DNA of 48,847 nt from an uncultured Pelagibacteraceae bacterium. GTDB taxonomy: Bacteria > Pseudomonadota > Alphaproteobacteria > Pelagibacterales > Pelagibacteraceae. The position numbers were made by a program, and so were the translations under genes. The notes under the pieces were generated by a model that was not told the origin of the DNA, searched no databases, and was given only the letters and a program-made list of their open reading frames with translations. The stretch's first letter is position 1. Each line of letters opens with the position of its first letter. Location: the NCBI GenBank assembly GCA_902571055.1, contig CACGAM010000005.1, positions 1-48,847 on the forward strand, read 5' to 3'. This document shows positions 7,962 to 17,412 of this stretch, piece after piece.

Positions 7962-9782
7962 TTAGTGTTGTTTTCCTAGTACAGTTTTACCGCTAGGTAC
8001 TCTAACTTCGTCAACCATCTTCTGCGTAGCAGAATCTGGTGCTTTAGTTATCAAGCTCACTACAACCATTGAAACTAAGCTTACAAGAGATCCGACTATA
8101 CCGAAAGTTAACTGTGTAACTCCCCAGAAGCCAGCTCCACCGTTTCTTACCCAAACTAGATAAGCAGTTCCAGATATTAGACCTAACAACATTCCTGCAA
8201 CAGCACCTTGTGCATTCGCTCTCTTCCACCAAACTCCAAGTACTAGTGGGAAGAATAATCCAGACATCGCAAAGTCAAATGCCCAAATTACCGAACCAAG
8301 AATACCTTGAATTTCAAGAGCCGCAATTGTTGCTCCAGCAAAACCAATTATTACAAGTAATACCCTTGCTACAATTAATCTTTTAGCTGTTTCAGCTTTC
8401 GGATTAATCATCTTGTAGTAAATGTCGTGCGATAAAGCATTTGAAATTGCAAGTACTAGTCCATCTGCAGTTGACATGGCAGCAGCCATACCTCCAGCAG
8501 CAACTAGACCTGAAATTACATATGGTAATCCCGCAACCTCTGGTGTCGCTAATACAACGGCTTTACCACCCATGAAAAACTCGTTTAACTCAAGTGTTCC
8601 ATTTCCATTAAAGTCGCTAACGAACATTAGATTAGCTTGGTTCCAGTTTTGATACCAGTCTATAGCTTGTACATCTGCAATTGATTTACCAATAATTCCT
8701 GTTGGTAGATTTGGATCCATCAAAGAAAGTTTTGATAAAGTCGCTAACATAGGTGCAGAAGAATATAGTAGGAATATAAAGAATAAAGACCAACCTACTG
8801 ATCTTCTAGCTGCTTTCACACTTGGAGTTGTAAAATATCTCATCATTACGTGAGGTAATGAAGCTGTTCCAGCCATCATACAAACTGCCAATGAAATAAA
8901 TTTCCAAGGTGTTGTGTTAACATCAGAGTGGGCTTTAGTTATACCAGCTAAACCTTTTGGTACTGATGCTAAATCAGCTGCTGAGTTTTTAACTGTCCCT
9001 AAACCAAATTGACTTTCGAGTTCAGCTATTCTAGCAACTTCATCCGCTAACATAAAGTGCGGGAAGAAACCAGCGCCTATTTTGTTACTAATCCAGAACA
9101 CTGGTATTAAGTACGCAACAATTAATACAATGTACTGAGCAACTTGGGTCCAAGTCACTGCTCTCATTCCGCCTAGCATTGAACACATCAATATACTTGC
9201 TAAACCGACGTAAACAGCAATGTTAAAAGGAATATCTAGTGCAACTGATGCAATAGTTCCTGTAGCATTAATTTGAGCTGTCACGTATGTGAATGAAGCA
9301 ACCGTTAAAACGATCACCGCAGATAATCTTGCCATGTTTCCACCATATCTAGTTCCGATAAAATCTGGAACTGTGTAACATCCAAATTTTCTTAGGTATG
9401 GTGCTAATAAAGATGCAACTAAAACGTATCCACCAGTCCACCCAACTAGCAGAGCCATATAACCATAGCCTTTGAAGTATATTCCACCTGCCATAGCAAC
9501 AAATGAGGCACCAGACATCCAGTCTGCTGCAGTTGCCATTCCGTTAAATACAGTTGGAACCTGTCTTCCAGCTACGTAATAAGCGTCTACCTGAAGTGTT
9601 CTTGATAAGTATCCGATTAGTGCATAGATTAAAACTGTAAATGCAACGAAGAAAATTCCTATCATCTTCGCAGACATTCCAGCTTGTTCCGCTATTGCCA
9701 TAAGAATTATGAAACCTAGGAAACCCCCAGTATAAATTCCATAAACCTTAGGCAAGTTGTCTATAAATTTACCTTTAATCAT
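7962..9782 (-). CDS. Sodium:solute symporter, VC_2705/ActP-like (probable acetate or short organic acid uptake)
   Basis: This 606-residue polytopic protein belongs to the sodium:solute symporter family. Family blocks are AYYVAGRQVPTVFNGMATAA, ADWMSGASFVAMAGGIY, PDFIGTRYGG, GGMRAVTWTQVAQYIV and AAAMSTADGLVLAISNALSHD. It resembles the VC_2705 subgroup, which works with a DUF4212 small subunit; that gene lies immediately upstream with a 1-nt TAATG overlap. Substrates in the subgroup are acetate or related acids, and acs lies one gene away. An unexpected insertion between membrane segments carries a textbook EF-hand loop starting DFNGNGTLELNE (residues 390-401), so calcium sensing is possible. 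Base composition is less AT-rich than its neighbours, as expected for an abundant membrane protein. Confidence 0.92.
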   Translation of the reverse strand: MIKGKFIDNLPKVYGIYTGGFLGFIILMAIAEQAGMSAKMIGIFFVAFTVLIYALIGYLSRTLQVDAYYVAGRQVPTVFNGMATAADWMSGASFVAMAGGIYFKGYGYMALLVGWTGGYVLVASLLAPYLRKFGCYTVPDFIGTRYGGNMARLSAVIVLTVASFTYVTAQINATGTIASVALDIPFNIAVYVGLASILMCSMLGGMRAVTWTQVAQYIVLIVAYLIPVFWISNKIGAGFFPHFMLADEVARIAELESQFGLGTVKNSAADLASVPKGLAGITKAHSDVNTTPWKFISLAVCMMAGTASLPHVMMRYFTTPSVKAARRSVGWSLFFIFLLYSSAPMLATLSKLSLMDPNLPTGIIGKSIADVQAIDWYQNWNQANLMFVSDFNGNGTLELNEFFMGGKAVVLATPEVAGLPYVISGLVAAGGMAAAMSTADGLVLAISNALSHDIYYKMINPKAETAKRLIVARVLLVIIGFAGATIAALEIQGILGSVIWAFDFAMSGLFFPLVLGVWWKRANAQGAVAGMLLGLISGTAYLVWVRNGGAGFWGVTQLTFGIVGSLVSLVSMVVVSLITKAPDSATQKMVDEVRVPSGKTVLGKQH

Positions 9783-10045
9783 TAGTCATCCTCTCTCTCG
9801 GTGAAACCAAACTCTTCATCGATTTTCTCTTGTCTGCCTGCAAACCAAAAAATTAAGATTACAAAAATTCCAAGAGAACCTTGACATGTAAACCAATACG
9901 TTAAAGGATATCCAAATGGTTTAATGCCAGAAGCGTTCATTTCAGTCGCGAAGAAAAAGATGCCAATCGAGAAAACAAACCAAATTGCTAGTGTTATAAA
10001 AAGCAAATTTTTGGTTTTTTCCCAATGTTGTGCTTGTTTTGACAT
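9782..10045 (-). CDS. DUF4212 small subunit of sodium/substrate symporter
   Basis: This 87-residue protein has two hydrophobic helices (about residues 12-32 and 48-68) and an acidic tail ending EEFGFTEREDD. The motifs HWEKTKNLLFITLAIWFVFS, PFGYPLTYWFTCQGSLGIFV and FWFAGRQEKIDEEFG are typical of DUF4212 proteins, the small subunit encoded just before VC_2705-type symporters. It overlaps the large-subunit start by one base (TAATG), so the pair is translationally coupled. The SD is exceptionally good for this genome: the minus strand reads AGGGAGGG a few bases before ATG 10045, suggesting high expression. It is divergent from the hypothetical gene at 10165. Confidence 0.93.
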   Translation of the reverse strand: MSKQAQHWEKTKNLLFITLAIWFVFSIGIFFFATEMNASGIKPFGYPLTYWFTCQGSLGIFVILIFWFAGRQEKIDEEFGFTEREDD

Positions 10046-10051
10046 TTTTTT

Positions 10052-10059
10052 CCCTCCCT
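10052..10059 (-). promoter_or_regulatory. Strong ribosome binding site for the DUF4212-symporter operon
   Basis: The minus strand shows a purine block AGGGAGGG 6-7 bases before the ATG at 10045. Most genes in this window have only A-rich or one-to-three base SD matches, so this site, like those of phhB and dctP, marks a highly translated message. Confidence 0.6.
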
Positions 10060-10164
10060 ATAGGTTAAAAGAATTTACCATACTCATAATCAAATTTATT
10101 GGAACCCCTAAAAAAGCTACAAATTGTAGTATTTTTAGCTTATAAAACAACCTTAAGTAGTCAA

Positions 10165-10791
10165 ATGGTTCTAAAATACAGATTTAATCTAAAAGATATC
10201 AAACTTGAGGATTTTAAAGTTTATTTGCTTGCAATGTTCAAAGCTATATTGCCAAAGAAAAAAATCAACAATTTGCATGATTTAGAGGATTTTATACAAA
10301 AGAAATCTGCGTGGGTTACCCAGGTTACCCTTTATGGATATTTAAAAACTAGAATGGGAACTAAATATGTTTTGCATTTTGACAATGAAAAATTACTAGG
10401 ATCTATAAACAAAGCAAAATGGAATATATATTACGTGGCTTTACAGGATATGATATTTTATTCGTTTTCTTACTTAAACATTACAAAAAATTTTCAAGAA
10501 GGTGGACACACAAAAAATATTTATAACTCTATTTTAGAAAGAGAAAAGTTAAATGGGATGCCAGAAGAAGTAATTGAAAAAGCAAGAAAATTATTTGAAG
10601 AAAGGTATCATAATATTGATTGGAAAAAATATTCTAATGATTTACCTTTTAATAAAAGTGCTTTAGCACTTTATGAATGGGCTCCAATAGCAGATGAATT
10701 AAAAACATTAGACAGAAAAATAGTTTTAAATTCTATGATACTAAAATGGGATAATATTAAAGAAGAATTCCAAAAGCTTATTAACTTTTAA
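10165..10791 (+). CDS. Conserved hypothetical protein beside acs
   Basis: I do not recognise a named family. From ATG 10165 it has 208 residues with no signal peptide or membrane helix. Visible blocks are [51 protein letters not shown] and a C-terminal helical part with [21 protein letters not shown]. Such well-formed motifs, with Trp and Gly kept in a Lys-rich protein, suggest a conserved soluble protein, and I have the impression that similar sequences occur in other alphaproteobacteria. A TTG start at 10099 is possible but adds an uncharacteristic leader. It converges with acs (4-bp overlap at the stops) and diverges from the symporter operon. Confidence 0.75.
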   Translation: MVLKYRFNLKDIKLEDFKVYLLAMFKAILPKKKINNLHDLEDFIQKKSAWVTQVTLYGYLKTRMGTKYVLHFDNEKLLGSINKAKWNIYYVALQDMIFYSFSYLNITKNFQEGGHTKNIYNSILEREKLNGMPEEVIEKARKLFEERYHNIDWKKYSNDLPFNKSALALYEWAPIADELKTLDRKIVLNSMILKWDNIKEEFQKLINF

Positions 10792-12863
10792 ATATTTTTT
10801 CTTTCGCTAACTAGGCTTTTTACAACTGAAGGATCTGCAAGTGTAGTAGTATCACCGAGTTGGTCATGTTCGTTTGCTGCAATTTTTCTCAATATTCTTC
10901 TCATTATTTTTCCAGACCTTGTTTTAGGAAGTCCGGGTGAAAAATGAATTAGATCTGGGGTAGCTATAGGTCCAATTTGCTTTCTAACCCACAATTTTAA
11001 ATCTCTCTCAAGTTCTCCATTTGGTTCTTCACCTACATTAAGAGTTACGTAGCAATATAAACCATTACCTTTGATATCATGAGGATATCCAACTACTGCG
11101 GCTTCTGCCACTTTAGGATGAGCTACAAATGCACTTTCTATTTCGGCTGTCCCTAAGTTATGACCAGAGACAATAATTACATCATCAACTCTGCCTGTGA
11201 TCCAATAGTAACCATCCTTATCTCTTCTACATCCATCTCCAGTAAAATATTTACCATCAAACTGTGAAAAGTAGGTGTCGATAAATCTTTGATGATCACC
11301 ATAAACGGTTCTCATTTGCCCTGGCCATGATTGTGCAATACACAATCTGCCTTGAGCTTCACCTTTAAGAACTTTTCCATTTTTATCAACTAATACAGGC
11401 TTAATTCCATAAAAAGGCTTTGTCGCTGAGCCAGGTTTTAAATCTATGGCTCCAGTTTGAGGGCTTATCAAAATTCCACCAGTTTCAGTTTGCCACCAAG
11501 TGTCAACTATTGGACATCTAGAGTCTCCTACGGTCTTAAAATACCATTGCCAAGCCTCAGGATTTATTGGTTCACCAACAGTTCCTAGTAATTTAAGAGA
11601 TTTTCTTGAGGTTTTTTTTACTGGTTTATCCCCCTCTCTCATTAATGCTCTTATTGCAGTTGGAGCAGTATAAAAAATATTTACTTTATATTTATCGATA
11701 ATTTGCCACCATCTCGAACTATCTGGATATGTCGGTATTCCCTCAAACATAATAGTAGTAGCTCCATTAGATAGAGGCCCATAAATTATATAACTATGTC
11801 CTGTAACCCAGCCGATATCCGCGCTACACCAATAAATATCTTTAGCTTTATAATTAAAGATATATTGGTGTGTCATAGACGCATAAACCATATAGCCCCC
11901 AGTTGTATGTAGTACGCCTTTAGGTTTGCCCGTTGAACCAGATGTGTAAAGTATAAATAACGGATCCTCTGCGCTCATTTCCTCCGGTTCGCAATTTGAA
12001 GAAACATTTTTAATCATTTCGTGATACCAAACATCCCTACTTTCATCCCAATTAATTCTATTTCCAGTTCTTTTAATAACTATACATTTTTTTACTTTAG
12101 GACATTCAACTAATGCCTCATCTGTTATTGATTTTAAATGAATAGTCTTTCCGCCTCTTATGCCCTCATCTGCAGTTATTACATAATCAGATTGACAATC
12201 ATTTATTCTTCCAGATATGCTATCAGGTGAGAATCCACCAAAAATTATTGAATGAATGGCACCTATTCTAGCGCATGCTAGCATCGTGTAAGCAAGTTCG
12301 GGTATCATAGTTAAATATATTGTAACTCTATCTCCCTTTTTAACTCCTAACTCTTTTAACCCATTTGCTGCTTTAGAAACTTCTTGATGTAACTGTTTGT
12401 ATGTAATTTTTTTTTGAACCTTGGGATCATCACCGACCCAAATAATTGCAGTTTTATCTTTATTTCTTTTTAAGTGTCTATCTATACAATTTGCTGAGGC
12501 ATTTAAAGTTCCATCATAAAACCATTTAATGTGTACATCTGATTTACTATATTTAACATCTTTAATTTTCGTGTAAGGTTTAATCCAAGTAATTCGCTTA
12601 CCTTCCTTTTTCCAAAATCCATCGTTATCTTTCAATGATTGTCTATACTTCTTTTCGTATTCAGACTTATTGACTGTAGCTTTTTTAACCCAATCTGTTT
12701 TAACTTTATAAATAATTTCTTTTGGACCTTCAGTGTCTTCCAATTTTTTTAATTTAATTTTTTTTTTTCTTTTTGATTTAAGAATTTTTTTTCTTTTTTT
12801 TGATTTATTTTTTTTTTTATTTTTTCTTTTTTTACTAGATTTTTTTTTCTTTTTTTTTGGCAT
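10788..12863 (-). CDS. acs: Acetyl-CoA synthetase with poly-lysine N-terminal extension
   Basis: Acs converts acetate, ATP and CoA to acetyl-CoA. All signatures are present: the adenylation loop [59 protein letters not shown], and [14 protein letters not shown] with the regulatory lysine that is acetylated in other bacteria. The conserved enzyme starts near residue 49 (IIYKVKTDW...). The preceding ~40 residues are almost only Lys/Arg/Ser (about 28 basic residues), encoded by a near-homopolymeric A run. No other Met occurs before the catalytic core, so either this tail is translated or a non-ATG start is used. At 691 residues it is longer than the usual ~650. It follows the EVE gene by 10 bp. 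Confidence 0.96.
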   Translation of the reverse strand: MPKKKKKKSSKKRKNKKKNKSKKRKKILKSKRKKKIKLKKLEDTEGPKEIIYKVKTDWVKKATVNKSEYEKKYRQSLKDNDGFWKKEGKRITWIKPYTKIKDVKYSKSDVHIKWFYDGTLNASANCIDRHLKRNKDKTAIIWVGDDPKVQKKITYKQLHQEVSKAANGLKELGVKKGDRVTIYLTMIPELAYTMLACARIGAIHSIIFGGFSPDSISGRINDCQSDYVITADEGIRGGKTIHLKSITDEALVECPKVKKCIVIKRTGNRINWDESRDVWYHEMIKNVSSNCEPEEMSAEDPLFILYTSGSTGKPKGVLHTTGGYMVYASMTHQYIFNYKAKDIYWCSADIGWVTGHSYIIYGPLSNGATTIMFEGIPTYPDSSRWWQIIDKYKVNIFYTAPTAIRALMREGDKPVKKTSRKSLKLLGTVGEPINPEAWQWYFKTVGDSRCPIVDTWWQTETGGILISPQTGAIDLKPGSATKPFYGIKPVLVDKNGKVLKGEAQGRLCIAQSWPGQMRTVYGDHQRFIDTYFSQFDGKYFTGDGCRRDKDGYYWITGRVDDVIIVSGHNLGTAEIESAFVAHPKVAEAAVVGYPHDIKGNGLYCYVTLNVGEEPNGELERDLKLWVRKQIGPIATPDLIHFSPGLPKTRSGKIMRRILRKIAANEHDQLGDTTTLADPSVVKSLVSERKNI

Positions 12864-12873
12864 AGTATTTTAT

Positions 12874-13290
12874 TTACTTAATCTTACCCATCTTCAAAAT
12901 AATTTTCCAGCATTTAGTATCTATTGGCATTATTGATAATCTGCTCTGTTTTATCAATGCAAGGTCTTTAAGATCCTTGTTTTTCTTAATGTTTTCAAGG
13001 GTTACACAGTTTTTAAGTTTATTAACAAAAGCAACCTGTACTGCAACAAATCTCTTTTTTTTATCCGTTGGATCAATAAATGCTTCCTTTATAACTTTTA
13101 CAATTCCAACAATTTCCTTACCTATGTTAGAATGATAGAAAAAACATAAATCACCTACTTTCATTTTTTTTAAATTATTAGCCGCTTGATAATTTCTAAC
13201 TCCATCCCACACTGCACCTTTTGATCCTGCTTTCATTTGCTGTTCAATAGACCAAACATCTGGCTCAGATTTAAGCAACCAATATTTCAT
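12874..13290 (-). CDS. EVE domain-containing protein
   Basis: This is a 138-residue single-domain EVE protein (PUA-like fold, thymocyte nuclear protein 1 type). It begins with the characteristic YWLLKSEPDVWSIEQQ and continues with WDGVRNYQAANNLKKMKVGD, CFFYHSN and GIVKVIKEAFIDPT. EVE domains bind modified bases in DNA or RNA; in bacteria the role of the stand-alone form is not settled. Its ATG overlaps the tsaD stop by one base, and acs follows 10 bases after its own stop, so tsaD-EVE-acs may share a transcript. Proximity to tsaD (a tRNA-modification gene) is a common alphaproteobacterial arrangement. Confidence 0.93.
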   Translation of the reverse strand: MKYWLLKSEPDVWSIEQQMKAGSKGAVWDGVRNYQAANNLKKMKVGDLCFFYHSNIGKEIVGIVKVIKEAFIDPTDKKKRFVAVQVAFVNKLKNCVTLENIKKNKDLKDLALIKQSRLSIMPIDTKCWKIILKMGKIK

Positions 13291-14363
13291 TATATTTTAA
13301 CACCTGCACCTTTTAAAAATTTAGCATTTTCATCTAACTGCCATCTTGGTCTAGCTTCTAAGTCGTGACTATCGAAATTCTTTGATTTAAATTTTTCTAG
13401 ACCTACCATTGCAATCATAGCTGCATTATCACCACATAAATCTAAACTTGGAAAAAATACATTAAATTTATTTTCATTACTTATTTCTTCAATTTTCTTT
13501 CTAATATTTTTGTTAGCAGCAACACCTCCAGCTACTACAAAATTTTTACTATAATTATTATTAATTTTTAAATATTCATTAAATGCTACTTGTGTTTTTT
13601 TATACAGAATTCTTTCAATCGTATTTTGAAATGAGGCTGCTAGGTCATATTTTTCTTGTTCGGTTTTAATGGTACTGGATATTTTCAGAACTGCTGTTTT
13701 TAATCCTGCGAATGAAAAATTACATCCTCCTTTATTAATTATTGGCATTGGTAATTTAAATTTATTTGGATTTCCTTTTTTGGCAAGAATTTCAATTTTT
13801 GGACCACCGGGAAATTCAATACCTAAAAGTTTAGCTGCCTTGTCAAATGCTTCTCCTAAAGCATCATCAATTGTCGTACCCAGTCTTTTGTAATTACCAA
13901 GCCCATTAACACATAAAAATTGAGAATGTCCCCCTGAGATGAGCAATAACAAATAAGGATAATCTAATTTAGTTTGTAACTTTGGACTTAGCGCGTGTCC
14001 CTCTAAATGATTTACACCTATAAAAGGCTTATTTAAAGATAAAGACAATGCCTTCGCAAAGTTAAGACCCACAGATAAGCATACAATTAATCCAGGACCA
14101 GCAGTAGCAGCTACTGCATCAATGTCATTTAAACTTTTTTTACTTTTCATCAAAGCTTTTTTTACAATCAGATCAATTTTTTCAACATGTGCTCTAGCTG
14201 CTAAATCTGGTACTACACCACCAAATTTTTTGTGAACATCAAATTGACTAGACACAATATTTGAGAGAATTTTTGGTATACCTGAACTATCATCTTGAAT
14301 AATGGCTGCAGCAGTCTCGTCGCAACTTGTCTCTATTCCCATAATTAAAGCATTTTTCGACAT
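13290..14363 (-). CDS. tsaD: tRNA N6-adenosine threonylcarbamoyltransferase TsaD
   Basis: TsaD is the catalytic ASKHA-fold subunit that transfers threonylcarbamoyl to A37 of ANN-decoding tRNAs (t6A). Landmarks are GIETSCDETAAAII at the N-terminus, DLAARAHVEKI, the metal-binding HLEGHALSP, LLISGGHSQ, GEAFDKAAKLLG, GGPKIE, CNFSFAGLKTAV, VAGGVAANKNIR and the second metal-site DLCGDNAAMIA. Length (357 residues) is normal. It is divergent from hemC with a 57-bp spacer, a conserved alphaproteobacterial layout. The 3' end overlaps the EVE gene start by one base. Partner genes tsaB, tsaC and tsaE are not in this window. Confidence 0.98.
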   Translation of the reverse strand: MSKNALIMGIETSCDETAAAIIQDDSSGIPKILSNIVSSQFDVHKKFGGVVPDLAARAHVEKIDLIVKKALMKSKKSLNDIDAVAATAGPGLIVCLSVGLNFAKALSLSLNKPFIGVNHLEGHALSPKLQTKLDYPYLLLLISGGHSQFLCVNGLGNYKRLGTTIDDALGEAFDKAAKLLGIEFPGGPKIEILAKKGNPNKFKLPMPIINKGGCNFSFAGLKTAVLKISSTIKTEQEKYDLAASFQNTIERILYKKTQVAFNEYLKINNNYSKNFVVAGGVAANKNIRKKIEEISNENKFNVFFPSLDLCGDNAAMIAMVGLEKFKSKNFDSHDLEARPRWQLDENAKFLKGAGVKI

Positions 14364-14420
14364 AAATTTTTTTTCTTAAATTCAACGATTAAACTATAAC
14401 AATGCAATATAAAGAAATTT

Positions 14421-15332
14421 ATGAAAAGAAATAAACTTTTTATTGGTTCTAGAGCTAGTAAATTAGCATTAATCTATGCAAATAAAGTCAAAAATGAAAT
14501 CTCAAAGCATTATAATAAAGAAATTATTATAAAAGAAATAAATACCACAGGAGATAATAAGATAGACATAAGATTAAGTGAATTAGGTGGAAAAGGTTTG
14601 TTTTCAAAAAATATTGAAAATGAACTTTTAAACCAAAATATTGATTTAGCTGTACATGCTCTTAAAGATCTTCCATCTTTTGATACCGAAGGTTTGCTAA
14701 CAAATTGTTTTTTAAAAAGAAATGAATCTAATGAGGTGATGATTAGCAATTCTAATAAAAAATTGAGTGATTTAGTTCCAGGATCTATTGTTGGCACATC
14801 TTCATTTCGTAGAGAATTTCAATTAAAAAGAATTAGGAAAGATTTAAACTTTAAACTCATTAGAGGGAATGTTGATACAAGAATAAGAAAATTAAAAAGT
14901 GGTGAATATGATGCCATAATTCTTGCAAAGGCAGGCTTAAGTTCTTTAAATCTAAACAAAGAAATCACTCAAGAGTTTTCCAATAACGACTTAATACCAA
15001 GTGCTGGACAAGGAACCATTGCAGTACAGTGTAGAAAAGATGATGCAGATATAATAGAACTACTAAATAAAATTAACCATGAAAAAACAAGTATTTGTGT
15101 AAAAGCTGAAAGAGAAGTACTTAAAGTTTTGGATGGGGATTGTGAAACCGCAGTTGGTGCAACATCAAAAATTGTTGATGATAAAATATATTTATCAGGT
15201 GAATTATTTTCAATTGATGGAAGTAGAAGATATTTTTATGAAACTAGTAAAAAGTTATCAGATTTTCATATGGCCGGCGAAGAGGTAGGAAAAAAACTTA
15301 AAGAAGAATCTCAAGGGAATTATAAAAAATAA
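14421..15332 (+). CDS. hemC: Porphobilinogen deaminase (hydroxymethylbilane synthase)
   Basis: HemC joins four porphobilinogens into hydroxymethylbilane for haem. The protein has 303 residues. It starts with FIGSRASKLALIYAN and contains NTTGDN, GGKGLFSKNIENELL, DLAVHALKDLP, GTSSFRRE, KLIRGNVDTRIRKL, AKAGLSSL, PSAGQGTIAVQ and the dipyrromethane-cofactor Cys in LDGDCETAVGA (C241). All cofactor and substrate arginines in these blocks are in place. The TAA stop is followed directly by the hemD ATG, so the two are coupled. Haem made here feeds the ccm system at 35-39 kb. It reads divergently from tsaD. Confidence 0.98.
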   Translation: MKRNKLFIGSRASKLALIYANKVKNEISKHYNKEIIIKEINTTGDNKIDIRLSELGGKGLFSKNIENELLNQNIDLAVHALKDLPSFDTEGLLTNCFLKRNESNEVMISNSNKKLSDLVPGSIVGTSSFRREFQLKRIRKDLNFKLIRGNVDTRIRKLKSGEYDAIILAKAGLSSLNLNKEITQEFSNNDLIPSAGQGTIAVQCRKDDADIIELLNKINHEKTSICVKAEREVLKVLDGDCETAVGATSKIVDDKIYLSGELFSIDGSRRYFYETSKKLSDFHMAGEEVGKKLKEESQGNYKK

Positions 15333-16031
15333 ATGCACATAATGTTAACAAGACCCTTGGAGGACTCGAAAGAATTAATAATTAAATTTAAATCATTGGG
15401 TTATGATGTGTCTCATTTACCTGTAATTCAAATAATAAAACAAGAAATAAAAAATATAGATTTACTTGAATTTGCTGGGATAATATTTACTAGTGCAAAT
15501 TCTGTTAAATTTCTTGATACAAAAAAACTTAACAAATCTATATATTGTTTTTGTGTAGGGTCGGCTACAGAAAAAGAGGCCTTAAACAAGGGTTTTCAAA
15601 ATGTTTATGCGGCTGATGGAAATGTCAATAATCTCAAAGAAATCATAATTCAAAATTACAATAAAAAAAAAGGTAAGTTACTTTATGTAAGTGGAGAATT
15701 AATAACTACAAATCTTCACAAACAATTGATAGATGAAGATTATCAAGTTGAAAGAATTGTAAATTATAATGTAGAGCACATTACTGAATTAGACCTAAAA
15801 TTCATTGATCAGTTAAAAAAAAATATGCCCAATATCATATATGTGTACTCTCAAAATAGTGCAAAAAGCTTGCTCAAAATTATTAAAAAATATGAACTTA
15901 TTGACTATTGGATGAATACTAACTTAATGTGTTTAGGTGAAAAAACATCTTCAGTTTTAAATGAAATAAAATGGAAAAAAATATTTTTATTTAATCCTGG
16001 AGAGGAAGAATTTTTACTATATAAAATTTAA
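15333..16031 (+). CDS. hemD: Uroporphyrinogen-III synthase
   Basis: HemD cyclises hydroxymethylbilane to uroporphyrinogen III. The family is notoriously divergent, but the 232-residue length, MLTRPLEDSKELIIKFKSLG at the N-terminus, GIIFTSANSVKF, CVGSATEKEAL, KGKLLYVSGE and the second-lobe block IIYVYSQNSAKSLLKII match the two-lobe HemD pattern. The position directly behind hemC (zero-base gap, TAAATG) makes the call secure. The mscS-like gene follows three bases after the stop, so transcription probably continues. Confidence 0.93.
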   Translation: MHIMLTRPLEDSKELIIKFKSLGYDVSHLPVIQIIKQEIKNIDLLEFAGIIFTSANSVKFLDTKKLNKSIYCFCVGSATEKEALNKGFQNVYAADGNVNNLKEIIIQNYNKKKGKLLYVSGELITTNLHKQLIDEDYQVERIVNYNVEHITELDLKFIDQLKKNMPNIIYVYSQNSAKSLLKIIKKYELIDYWMNTNLMCLGEKTSSVLNEIKWKKIFLFNPGEEEFLLYKI

Positions 16032-16033
16032 TT

Positions 16034-17119
16034 ATGGAAATTTTTGAGAATTTTAAAGAACTGTTTTTATCTGTTTGGAACAAAGGAATAATCGGTGTCG
16101 ACTTTGTGCAAATCTTAATAGGTCTTGGGATATTTTTTATTTTTTTAGTATTTAGAGGTTTAATAAGTAAGTTGATAATAAGAAAGCTTGAGATCATTTC
16201 AAAAAGAACAACTAACAAACTAGATGACACTTTTGTAAAAGCTATGGATGGTCCTGCAAAGTTTTTGCCAATAGTTCTTGGTTTCTTTTTTGCTAGTTAT
16301 TACATCACCTTCGCAGAGGATACCAGATCATTTGTAGATAATGTAAACAGAACCTTGATTACAATATTATTATTTTGGACAATCCATCAAATTATAGAAC
16401 CAATTTCTTATGTTTTAAGTGGTCTAGATAGACTCCTTACAAGAGAGCTAATAGGCTGGATTATTAAATCAATAAAAATTTTGATATTTATTTTAGGAGC
16501 TGCAGCAGTACTTGAATTGTGGGGTATTAAGATTGGTCCAATTATTGCAGGTCTTGGTTTATTTGGAGTAGCAGTAGCACTTGGTGCTCAAGACTTATTT
16601 AAAAACCTTATTTCCGGGATATTAGTTTTAGTTGAAAAGAGGTTTAAAATTGGAGATTGGATTATTGTAGAAGGAATTATAGAGGGAATAGTTGAAAGAA
16701 TTGGTTTTAGGTCAACAGTAATTAGAAAGTTTGATAAATCTTTAGCAATAATTCCAAATTTTCAGTTTGCTGAAAATGCTGTGATTAATGTAAGTCAAAA
16801 AACAAATTGGTTAATTAGTTGGACTATAACACTTCAGTACGATTCAACAATTGAACAGTTAAAAAAAATAAGGGATAAAATTGAGGACTATATAAACAAT
16901 CATGAAGATTTTAATACTTCAATAGGAGTGTCTGTAAGAGTTGATAAATTTGCAGACAGTTCAATCGACATGTATGTAAGATGTTTTACTAAAACAAATA
17001 GATGGAGTGAATACCTTAAAGTTAAAGAAAGATTAGCACTCTCAATAAAAGAAATTGTAGAAGGACAAAAAGCTTCTTTTGCTTTCCCAAGTCAATCAAT
17101 TTATGTTGAGAAAAAATGA
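16034..17119 (+). CDS. MscS-family mechanosensitive ion channel
   Basis: This 361-residue membrane protein opens under membrane tension to release osmolytes. Hydrophobic segments lie near residues 20-45, 70-95, 105-130 and 145-170, followed by the pore-lining helix pattern GLGLFGVAVALGAQDLFKN. The beta domain starts at LVLVEKRFKIGDWIIVEGIIEGIVERIGFRST and includes AIIPNFQFAENAVIN, both hallmark MscS motifs. The size sits between the minimal E. coli MscS (286) and larger paralogues. It begins 3 bases after hemD and overlaps the YggT gene by ATGA. Pairing with a YggT protein, also linked to osmotic adaptation, makes sense functionally. Confidence 0.95.
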   Translation: MEIFENFKELFLSVWNKGIIGVDFVQILIGLGIFFIFLVFRGLISKLIIRKLEIISKRTTNKLDDTFVKAMDGPAKFLPIVLGFFFASYYITFAEDTRSFVDNVNRTLITILLFWTIHQIIEPISYVLSGLDRLLTRELIGWIIKSIKILIFILGAAAVLELWGIKIGPIIAGLGLFGVAVALGAQDLFKNLISGILVLVEKRFKIGDWIIVEGIIEGIVERIGFRSTVIRKFDKSLAIIPNFQFAENAVINVSQKTNWLISWTITLQYDSTIEQLKKIRDKIEDYINNHEDFNTSIGVSVRVDKFADSSIDMYVRCFTKTNRWSEYLKVKERLALSIKEIVEGQKASFAFPSQSIYVEKK

Positions 17120-17406
17120 TTGCAATATTTTATTTAACACTTCAAATAATTAAACTTTATAGCTACGTAGTAATTGCAAATGTTGTTATAAGTTGGTTAG
17201 TTGCTTTTAATGTTTTGAATACTTCAAATAGATTTGTATATTCAATTTTGGAATTTACTTATCGTTTAACAGATCCTATTTTAAATAAAATTCGAAGTTT
17301 TTTACCAAACCTGGGTGCATTTGACATCTCTCCAATTATACTTCTGTTGTTGCTATGGTTTATAGAAATGTGTATGAAGATCTACGTTGCACCAATGATT
17401 TTTTAA
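17116..17406 (+). CDS. YggT family membrane protein
   Basis: This is a short (96-residue) protein with two long hydrophobic segments (about 5-33 and 68-92) and the YggT core: YVVIANVVISWLVAFNV, then YRLTDPILNKIRSFLPNLGAFDISPIILLL read in pieces. The TDPILNKIRSFLP and DISPIILLL motifs are diagnostic. E. coli YggT has two such repeats, while this is the single-repeat form common in alphaproteobacteria. Deletion phenotypes elsewhere suggest roles in osmotic tolerance and cell shape; biochemistry is unknown. It is coupled to the MscS-type gene by an ATGA overlap, and folD starts 6 bases later. Confidence 0.93.
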   Translation: MIAIFYLTLQIIKLYSYVVIANVVISWLVAFNVLNTSNRFVYSILEFTYRLTDPILNKIRSFLPNLGAFDISPIILLLLLWFIEMCMKIYVAPMIF

Positions 17407-17412
17407 ATACCT

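Noticed and set aside
12733..12936. Phe/Leu-rich plus-strand frame that looks like a membrane protein
   Set aside because: It is the antisense of the poly-lysine codons of acs (AAA reads as TTT); the hydrophobicity is an artefact.
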